Assembly: GCF_900112495.1 (NCBI RefSeq)
Contig: NZ_FOMA01000007.1
Coordinates: forward strand, 124,001 to 188,000
Direction of reading: 5' to 3'
Length of the DNA: 64,000 bases
DNA from: Bacillus sp. OV322
GTDB taxonomy: Bacteria > Bacillota > Bacilli > Bacillales > DSM-1321
Shown here: positions 58,472 to 64,000 of the stretch, in pieces
How positions within the stretch are numbered: position 1 is the stretch's first letter
How the letters are laid out: each line of letters begins with the position of its first letter
Notes under the pieces: generated by a model
What the model was told of the DNA's origin: nothing
The model's database searches: none
What the model saw: only the letters and a program-made list of their open reading frames with translations
Program-made: the position numbers and the translations under genes

Positions 58472-59311
58472 TCAGGAAATGGATGCTCCATGTTTATTCA
58501 TTTTATGCTCTTCGTAAACCTTCAATACATGTGTCAAGATTTCCTCGGCCGCTTTTATCCCTTTTTGTTCAGTTCTTAGCAGGGGTTCTGCCGGGGAATC
58601 CGTCATGATGTTAAGCTCTCCATGACAAGGAGCAATAGCATAATCTGCAGCTTCAAGCATGCATAAGTCAAGCATAGAGTCGCCCGAAGCGGCAATGACA
58701 TCTTCTCTAAAAAGATCTTTTAAATATGCCACTGCTTCCCATTTGTTTACACATTGAGGAACAAAGTAAAGCTTCCGGCCTTGAAGGGATAAATTCCATC
58801 CCATTACAGCTGCCGCTTTTTTAAATTGCTCAATTTCATCTCTCGGCGCAAGATCTTGCTGAATAAGATAATAATGAAACAAATCATCCGCCGTCCGTTC
58901 TTCAATAATCCAATTGCTATGCGAAATCCTGCTGAACTCTTTTTGTATATCTTCCTTTGGCGAAGATTCTCCAATCAATCTTCCAGCAATTCTGCGTTTC
59001 CACTCTTCATCCGCTTTTCCATCAATCAGAATGTTTCCTCCATTGCTGGTGACTGCTGCTTTTGGCTGAATAACCTCTGATATGAAAAATATTCTCTTAT
59101 ATTGTTCAATGGTTCTAGTAGTGACGGGCAGGAATGTCATCATGCCATTTACTTTCTTTAATAGTGCTGCTGCTTCATTGGTCATATAGGAAATTTCCCG
59201 TTCTTCAAGCGTTTCCGCCAATATGATATCTGGCCATTTTTCATTAAGTCCTACTCTTGCTGAACGTTTAGAATAAATTAAAGTCTGGTCCAGGTCACTT
59301 GCAAAAATCAT
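58472..59311 (-). CDS. HAD-superfamily hydrolase of the Ter operon
   Basis: A 279-aa Cof-like HAD phosphatase. Motif I FASDLDQTLIY with both Asp, motif II VTTR (SNGG follows), and motif IV AASGDSMLDLCMLEAADYAI. In Ter clusters a HAD enzyme accompanies the phosphoribosyltransferases and is predicted to dephosphorylate a nucleotide-like product. Its ATG overlaps the stop of the StiP-type gene by 4 bp (ATGA), so the two are coupled. Confidence 0.9.
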   Translation of the reverse strand: MIFASDLDQTLIYSKRSARVGLNEKWPDIILAETLEEREISYMTNEAAALLKKVNGMMTFLPVTTRTIEQYKRIFFISEVIQPKAAVTSNGGNILIDGKADEEWKRRIAGRLIGESSPKEDIQKEFSRISHSNWIIEERTADDLFHYYLIQQDLAPRDEIEQFKKAAAVMGWNLSLQGRKLYFVPQCVNKWEAVAYLKDLFREDVIAASGDSMLDLCMLEAADYAIAPCHGELNIMTDSPAEPLLRTEQKGIKAAEEILTHVLKVYEEHKMNKHGASIS

Positions 59312-60429
59312 ATTTGATCTCCCACCATCTTAATTAATCCGCAGCATGCATATGCCATATTTTTATATTCCTCAACAGGCACATCCCTATCCTCCGCAAG
59401 CAGCAGGATATGCTTGAGGCGTTCATCATTGCGGTCCCTTACAAGAATTTTCCAGGGCACTCTCCGCAGCAATACGCGTGTTGTCTCTCCAACGCCAGGT
59501 TTAATATGATTGATATCCCGGATTTGAAACCTTTCCTGAATTTCCTTGATTGCTTCCAGTCCGCTCCAGGATAATTCTGAATCGCTTTTTCTCAGCTCTT
59601 CCAGCTGGCTTTTCACTTCGTCTTTCACATACTGAAATTCATCTGTAATCACCCGAATGAATTCATTTGAAACATCCCCTTTTTCAAGGTGATGATAATA
59701 CTTTGCTCCGTGAAAATCATGATCTTTAATGTAGGCTGCATTATGAACAGTCCGGCTGACCAGTCCGGAAACCGTAGAATTCAGGCAAGCGCTTGGAATC
59801 AGGAAATCCTCTCTTGTCCCGAATATTTCCGCACAATACCCAGGGTCAGCCAATACAGCCAGGCTGTCATCTATGGAAAAACCAAAATCATTCTGAAGCT
59901 TGCGGCATGCACCTTTTAGCTCAGTCGTGATGGCACCCTTGCCTGTCCAGCCGTCTACAAATTGAATGCCTTCTGTGCCATGATGTCTGGCAATATAAGC
60001 TATTGCATTCTCATCAATACCCTTTCCGCGGATAATGGACACACTGTAGTGCGGCAAATCAAGACCATGCACATATGCCAAATAGCGCTTAATTAAAATT
60101 CCTATAGGCGTTCCTGCCCTTGCGAGAGATACAAGGACGATCCGGTCTCCTTTTTTTTCAAAAATTTCTTCCGCCACAACCCCAACAGAAACTGCGAGTT
60201 TTCGGGAATAATCATTAAGAGACTTCCAAAACAGCTCCATATACTGAGACGTAGGCTGATACTCAACCGGAAGCATTTCTGAATAATGGATGCCAGACTG
60301 AATGGCTTTTTCACGGTCTTCGGTTTCCTGTTCCTCCATAACATTGCTTAAATCCTTCAATAAAAACGTAACATCATCTTTTGGATAACTGCCCATGGGC
60401 GTTAATTTATTAAGGCTTTTTACTTGCAT
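59308..60429 (-). CDS. StiP/PELOTA-type protein (predicted PRTase-related)
   Basis: A 373-aa member of the family annotated as cysteine protease StiP, with a C-terminal PELOTA-type RNA-binding domain (about 310-373, LLRRVPWKILVRDRNDERLK). Conserved blocks: MGSYPKDDVTFLLKDLSNVM, VLVSLARAGTPIGILIKRYL, PHYSVSIIRGKGIDENAIAY and VDGWTGKGAITTEL. The fold is related to phosphoribosyltransferases. In the Ter cluster it is seen as part of the metabolite-making module. ATG at 60429 with GAGAGGAG upstream; a GTG-type start at 60462 overlapping the preceding gene is possible. Confidence 0.9.
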   Translation of the reverse strand: MQVKSLNKLTPMGSYPKDDVTFLLKDLSNVMEEQETEDREKAIQSGIHYSEMLPVEYQPTSQYMELFWKSLNDYSRKLAVSVGVVAEEIFEKKGDRIVLVSLARAGTPIGILIKRYLAYVHGLDLPHYSVSIIRGKGIDENAIAYIARHHGTEGIQFVDGWTGKGAITTELKGACRKLQNDFGFSIDDSLAVLADPGYCAEIFGTREDFLIPSACLNSTVSGLVSRTVHNAAYIKDHDFHGAKYYHHLEKGDVSNEFIRVITDEFQYVKDEVKSQLEELRKSDSELSWSGLEAIKEIQERFQIRDINHIKPGVGETTRVLLRRVPWKILVRDRNDERLKHILLLAEDRDVPVEEYKNMAYACCGLIKMVGDQI

Positions 60430-60458
60430 GGCTGCGCTCCTCTCTTTTGCACTTGCAC

Positions 60459-61847
60459 TCAATTAACAGTTACTAAGGTAATGGTTTCCGGGCCGATCTG
60501 CTTAAGGCACTCCAGTAATGGAGCCAGTTTTTCTTCGTCAATTGCTCTCTCAAGAAACAAAAAAATATCTGCATACTGCTTGTACTCAATATTATAGAAA
60601 TAATTCATGATACAGTCATCTTCCGGGCACGGGAAAGCAAAACCGCTTTTTACAGCGTATCCAGTCTTGTTAACACGGTGAATGGGGCTTCTTGTTGTAG
60701 ATTGATAGAAAAGATTATCGCCCATATAATCTGCAATTTTCATTGGCAGATACATAAATTCCCCTGTTCCAAGGCATAACGCTTTTCCTTCTGTCCGGGT
60801 TTGAAGAAGCCTTTCGCCAGCCATCCTGCAAAATGAATCGATATCTGCATTATTTTCAGACAAAAGACCGCTGAATCGGCCAGTCATCCCAGAGTAAAGC
60901 ACATGTGCCGCTTCCCCCTTGCTGCTGATAAATGTAAGAGGGAGATCTTGTATCTTTTTGCTGATTGAAGATAAACTGATCCTATTAACCTGCGGATCAG
61001 CCGCCCGTTCATCCTTTACGTATAGATAAGCCCCTTCATCTTCAACAGGATTTCCTTGCACTTCAATTTCCCCGGCCAGCAAAGTAACTGTCTTGATTGT
61101 GATTCCAAGCTCTTTCTCAAGCTCTTCGTACCTTTTTTTATTATCTTCTGATCTCCAGTCGAGCAGTGAAGCTACTGTATACTCTTTTCTCGGAAAGCTT
61201 TGCTGGATCGCTTTGATAATGTTGAGGGCAGTATTGCCTGTTGTGATTTCATCATCAACAAGTACAATAGGGCCGCCCCTTTGCAGTAGCTCTTCCCTGC
61301 AGTAGCATGCCTGTGAGGTAGCATGGGAGTGTTCTTCCTCAAAGTTTATAATCGACTCTAATTCCCGGATATTTTCTCTTGTAGTATGAACGAACGCGGC
61401 ATTATCAAAAAATTCGAACATATTGTGTCCAAGTGCCGTAGCCGTTTCAGCAAATCCGATAAATAGAGTTTCATCAGACAGCTGAAAGGGCTCCTTCAGC
61501 ATGGAAAGATAGGCCTCTCTCTCTCCCTGTCCGGAAATCAGGCGGTCAATGATATTTTCGCGCTTACTGCATGACACGCCATGAACCTCCTCCATATACC
61601 TCATGGCCAGCATGCCTCCGCTTAGTAAAGAAGCAGCTGGTTTAACCGGAATATGTTTGCCGAGGACCTTGCTGACAAATAAAAACCCTCTTTTTTTATT
61701 TTTTCTGGCCGCCATGTCAAATAGAACTTCCAGCGGAAGGTGGTACGGATTTTCCGTAACAGTAAGTTTGATACTTAGTGAATCAAGAATATTAAATGTG
61801 TATGGATTCTTGTTTTGCAAGTAAGTCGATGTAGGAACTTTGTTCAT
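60459..61847 (-). CDS. Phosphoribosyltransferase with TRSP domain
   Basis: A 462-aa protein. Residues about 30-265 form a type I PRTase domain with the PRPP loop GPIVLVDDEITTGNTALNII; the C-terminal part (about 300-460) is the TRSP module, with TRTEGKALCLGTGEFMYLPM and SPIHRVNKTGYAVKSGFAFP. These domains co-occur in Ter biosynthetic operons, where a ribosylated base-like metabolite is predicted. The ATG overlaps the end of the lyase gene by 56 bp, with GGGGTG upstream. Confidence 0.9.
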   Translation of the reverse strand: MNKVPTSTYLQNKNPYTFNILDSLSIKLTVTENPYHLPLEVLFDMAARKNKKRGFLFVSKVLGKHIPVKPAASLLSGGMLAMRYMEEVHGVSCSKRENIIDRLISGQGEREAYLSMLKEPFQLSDETLFIGFAETATALGHNMFEFFDNAAFVHTTRENIRELESIINFEEEHSHATSQACYCREELLQRGGPIVLVDDEITTGNTALNIIKAIQQSFPRKEYTVASLLDWRSEDNKKRYEELEKELGITIKTVTLLAGEIEVQGNPVEDEGAYLYVKDERAADPQVNRISLSSISKKIQDLPLTFISSKGEAAHVLYSGMTGRFSGLLSENNADIDSFCRMAGERLLQTRTEGKALCLGTGEFMYLPMKIADYMGDNLFYQSTTRSPIHRVNKTGYAVKSGFAFPCPEDDCIMNYFYNIEYKQYADIFLFLERAIDEEKLAPLLECLKQIGPETITLVTVN

Positions 61848-62988
61848 GGTACACCCCGTATGCTCTGGCTTTTGTCAAAATTTTATTAGCCCAATTAAAA
61901 TGCGGCTTCATTTCATTCATTTTGTTGGAGAATTGGCTTTTTTTTACACCAGAATTTCCAGCTGCACTTTCCATAATGCTCATAGCATCTAAATACTCTT
62001 CAAAAGAAACGACGCTGAAGCTGTGGACAGGCAAAATATGTGTTGGATGAATTATTGTCTTGCCGGTCAGCCCATTCGTTTTATCCAGAAGCACTTCCTT
62101 AATCAGCCCGTCCAAATAATGATTCAGAATATTTTCACGGATCATCAAGCCTTCTGTACCCCTGCTGTTTCTAAAGGGAGTTTGCCTGAGCTGAGGCTTC
62201 ATGACCCTCTCAGTTGTAAGGAAATACTCCCAGACAGGGCCAGAGACCACATATTCTTTTTCGCTTCTGGCAAATACATTCACGATATCGGCAATGCAGT
62301 CACGGACAACAGATATATCATAAATGGTCGTATCGCTGCCCCTTCTGATTCCATATAAACCGCAGAAGTCAGTTGCACCCATTCTCACATTCAGGATCCG
62401 GCCATAATTTTGATCCAGCAATTCCTTGATTTTCATCAAAGAAGAAATTCTTGTCTCTTTATAGATTATATCTTCCGACTCAAGAATCGGCATCCCGTAG
62501 AGCTGCAGACCATATGCCTCATTTATATCAAGCAGGCCCTGGATATAGCCCTGGCCATTTTCAGGATTGAATTTCGGAAAAATAAAGCCGCTGAGTACCT
62601 TAATGGAACTGCCAAGATGCCCGGCAACATTTCTCATTTGTTCCTCATTTCTTACACGGATGAAGATCAGCGGAAGGTCTTCATATTTAAAAAGTCCTTT
62701 TTCGATATTCATATATAGCTGCTGAAGGTGCGTGATAATATTCATTTCAGCAACCTCCACCTCATGATCTCCAATCGCGTCCTCCAGGCAGAGTGCCATG
62801 GATACAAGACCATCATACTTTTTCGCCGTGATTTCCCCGCTTATATTCGGCCTGGTTCCAGGCATATATAAAGTAGCTCCCAATCCTTGTGCAAGCAATT
62901 CCTTCTCGCTGTCTTTTGAAAACCGGACAGGCTTTTGAAAAAAGATACTGTCCTCATTTTTTGCATTTAAATAGTCAAAGTGGCGCAA
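61792..62988 (-). CDS. HpcH/HpaI aldolase/citrate-lyase-beta-like protein
   Basis: A 398-aa TIM-barrel lyase of the CitE-like family (C-C bond lyase), the third hallmark enzyme of Ter clusters. Visible: LGATLYMPGTRPNISGEIT, VSMALCLEDAIGDHEVEVAE (metal Glu/Asp), PLIFIRVRNEEQM, PILESEDIIYKETRISSL and ILNVRMGATDFCGLYGIRRG. TTG start at 62988 behind AAGGAGGAG. First gene of the operon; the promoter lies in 62989-63077. Confidence 0.9.
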   Translation of the reverse strand: MRHFDYLNAKNEDSIFFQKPVRFSKDSEKELLAQGLGATLYMPGTRPNISGEITAKKYDGLVSMALCLEDAIGDHEVEVAEMNIITHLQQLYMNIEKGLFKYEDLPLIFIRVRNEEQMRNVAGHLGSSIKVLSGFIFPKFNPENGQGYIQGLLDINEAYGLQLYGMPILESEDIIYKETRISSLMKIKELLDQNYGRILNVRMGATDFCGLYGIRRGSDTTIYDISVVRDCIADIVNVFARSEKEYVVSGPVWEYFLTTERVMKPQLRQTPFRNSRGTEGLMIRENILNHYLDGLIKEVLLDKTNGLTGKTIIHPTHILPVHSFSVVSFEEYLDAMSIMESAAGNSGVKKSQFSNKMNEMKPHFNWANKILTKARAYGVYHEQSSYIDLLAKQESIHI

Positions 62989-63077
62989 CTATTCTCCTCC
63001 TTTCTCCTTGCTGCAGTATCCTGCTATATCGGGGGTGCATATCAAAGCGCCCGCTTCACGTCTGCTAAACTATCTGG

Positions 63078-63114
63078 ATAAAAACGAAAGGGGAAACACT
63101 GATGTGTTTACCCT
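63078..63114 (-). terminator. Terminator of yceF
   Basis: GGGTAAACAC pairs with GTGTTTCCCC on the minus strand and runs into TTTCGTTTTTAT. It separates the TerC-family gene from the operon. Confidence 0.75.
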
Positions 63115-63125
63115 CCATGAATGCA

Positions 63126-63893
63126 TTATTTAGAATTGGATAATTCTTCGTCTTTGCTTCGTTTTTTCAAAGCATGAACGATGAATGTGATTAAGAACAC
63201 GCCTACCAGAATACCGAAGAATAATAACTCTTCAATATGGAATCCGAATGCCCCTGCAATCATTTTGATCCCGATAATTGCGATTAAAACAAAGGCCGTT
63301 GTTTCCAGTTCCGGGATTCTTTCAATAAGAACAAGGAATATCTGGGCAACACCTCTCATCATTAACACACCCAATATTCCTCCAAGGAACAGCACCCAAA
63401 TTTGATCGCTTACCCCAAAGGCTGCAATGACTGAATCAATACTGAAGGCAATGTCCATTATTTCAACAGCAGCAACCGTACCCCAGAACACACCGAACAT
63501 TTTGATGAGGATTCCTTTTTTATTGATTCCCTCTGATTCCTCTTCTTCATTATTCTTTTTAAGGAAGTAGCTAAGAGACAGCCACAGAAGGTACGCTCCA
63601 CCAACAATCTTGATCCACCAGATTTTGATGAGGAAAACACCAAGCCCAATTGCTATAAACCTGAAAATATAGGCCCCTATGATTCCATAAAAGAGCGCCT
63701 TTTTTTGCAATTTGGGCGGAAGGTGCTTAACCATGACAGCTAACACAAGTGCATTATCTGCTGATAATAAACCCTCCAGAATAATCAGCGTGCCGATTAC
63801 TCCCCATGCAGCCGGGTCTGTCAGTACCTGCTGTATGTTATCAATTGAAAAAAATTCCCCATATGTATGGAAAAGATTTTGAAAAAAATCCAT
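63126..63893 (-). CDS. yceF: TerC-family membrane protein (YceF/MeeF)
   Basis: A 255-aa protein with seven to eight helices. TerC hallmarks: LEGLLSADNALVLAVMVKHL with the membrane Asp-Asn, and MDIAFSIDSVIAAFGVSDQI with a second Asp pair. It matches B. subtilis YceF, which belongs to a manganese-exporting group that metallates secreted proteins. GGAG lies upstream of the ATG. It is separated from the Ter operon by a terminator but sits in the same cluster. Confidence 0.93.
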   Translation of the reverse strand: MDFFQNLFHTYGEFFSIDNIQQVLTDPAAWGVIGTLIILEGLLSADNALVLAVMVKHLPPKLQKKALFYGIIGAYIFRFIAIGLGVFLIKIWWIKIVGGAYLLWLSLSYFLKKNNEEEESEGINKKGILIKMFGVFWGTVAAVEIMDIAFSIDSVIAAFGVSDQIWVLFLGGILGVLMMRGVAQIFLVLIERIPELETTAFVLIAIIGIKMIAGAFGFHIEELLFFGILVGVFLITFIVHALKKRSKDEELSNSK

Positions 63894-63915
63894 GTAGTGG
63901 TCTCCTTTTTTGTTC

Positions 63916-63999
63916 TCAACTTAATTCATTTTTTGTTTTTAAGCATAACCAGATAAAGGAATCCCCCATAAATACTAGAAGGAAGCCTATAGAATTAGA
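63916..63999 (-). CDS. Possible C-terminal end of a gene entering from the right
   Basis: Minus-strand frame SNSIGFLLVFMGDSFIWLCL ending in KTKNELS just upstream of yceF. It looks like a membrane helix with a charged tail. Too short to identify or to exclude chance. Confidence 0.25.
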   Translation of the reverse strand, partial: SNSIGFLLVFMGDSFIWLCLKTKNELS

Positions 64000-64000
64000 C

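Noticed and set aside
56734-63893. Calling the right-hand cluster a tellurite-resistance operon
   Set aside because: The Ter name is historical; domains here point to a broader stress/metabolite system and nothing in the sequence shows tellurite specificity.

Overview
The window looks like chromosomal DNA of a moderately low-GC, spore-forming Bacillaceae member, probably of the Cytobacillus/Mesobacillus/Bacillus type. The clues are AGGAGG-type ribosome binding sites, many TTG and GTG starts, a YjcZ-type sporulation peptide, B. subtilis-like genes (ribDEBAH, yfmL, treP-treA-treR, opuA, yceF, putP) and recognisable Fur, BirA, CcpA, TreR, TnrA/GlnR and SigB-type sites. I saw no rRNA, tRNA, CRISPR array, prophage or plasmid module.

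Layout. 0-3.1 kb: a Fur-controlled siderophore uptake operon, cut off by the window edge, diverging from a BirA-controlled biotin transporter gene (bioY). 3.1-9.3 kb: an ABC-F ATPase and the riboflavin operon ribD-ribE-ribBA-ribH behind an FMN riboswitch. 9.4-15.6 kb: a small membrane protein, a zinc-type NADPH oxidoreductase, and a five-gene aromatic/quinone-handling operon (esterase, class III extradiol dioxygenase, DoxX, 4-oxalocrotonate tautomerase, 2-keto-4-pentenoate hydratase/decarboxylase) diverging from a cupin-type XRE regulator. 15.6-21.1 kb: a decayed zone with broken copies of a FUSC/aromatic-acid exporter, a phosphatidylserine synthase, an IclR regulator and a TspO-like protein among a few intact genes. 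21-31.6 kb: methionine gamma-lyase, DEAD-box helicase yfmL, a PAS histidine kinase, putP and a molybdopterin oxidoreductase. 31.6-37.6 kb: a stress protein, the trehalose operon and an M20 peptidase. 37.7-50.3 kb: a membrane-anchored chemoreceptor-like protein, a LysM-3D wall protein, panE, a deaminase gene split by a repeat, GNAT, an AI-2E family protein, gabD, a CoA-transferase with a LytTR regulator, an FbpA-like peptide, glnK and amtB. 50.6-56.2 kb: glycine betaine transporter OpuA (permease fused to its binding protein) and cstA-ybdD. 56.4-64 kb: a Ter stress locus.

Two features tie the window together. First, a GC-rich non-coding element of about 150-230 bp occurs eight times in either orientation. 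It has imperfect terminal inverted repeats (GGCTSTTTTCKTAAA), nested internal dyads and, at three sites, 8-9 bp target duplications. One copy sits inside a deaminase reading frame and lets the original gene be rebuilt exactly, so this is a MITE-like mobile element. Second, the right end carries a Ter-type stress system. A TerD/zinc-ribbon/TerB fusion protein is convergent with a five-gene operon (CitE-like lyase, phosphoribosyltransferase-TRSP, StiP/PELOTA-type protein, HAD phosphatase, small DNA-binding protein), next to a TerC-family membrane protein. The family literature predicts that such operons make an unidentified nucleoside-like metabolite.

All calls come from reading the sequence; no database search was run. 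Start codons were moved from the longest possible ORF wherever a ribosome binding site clearly favoured another position.
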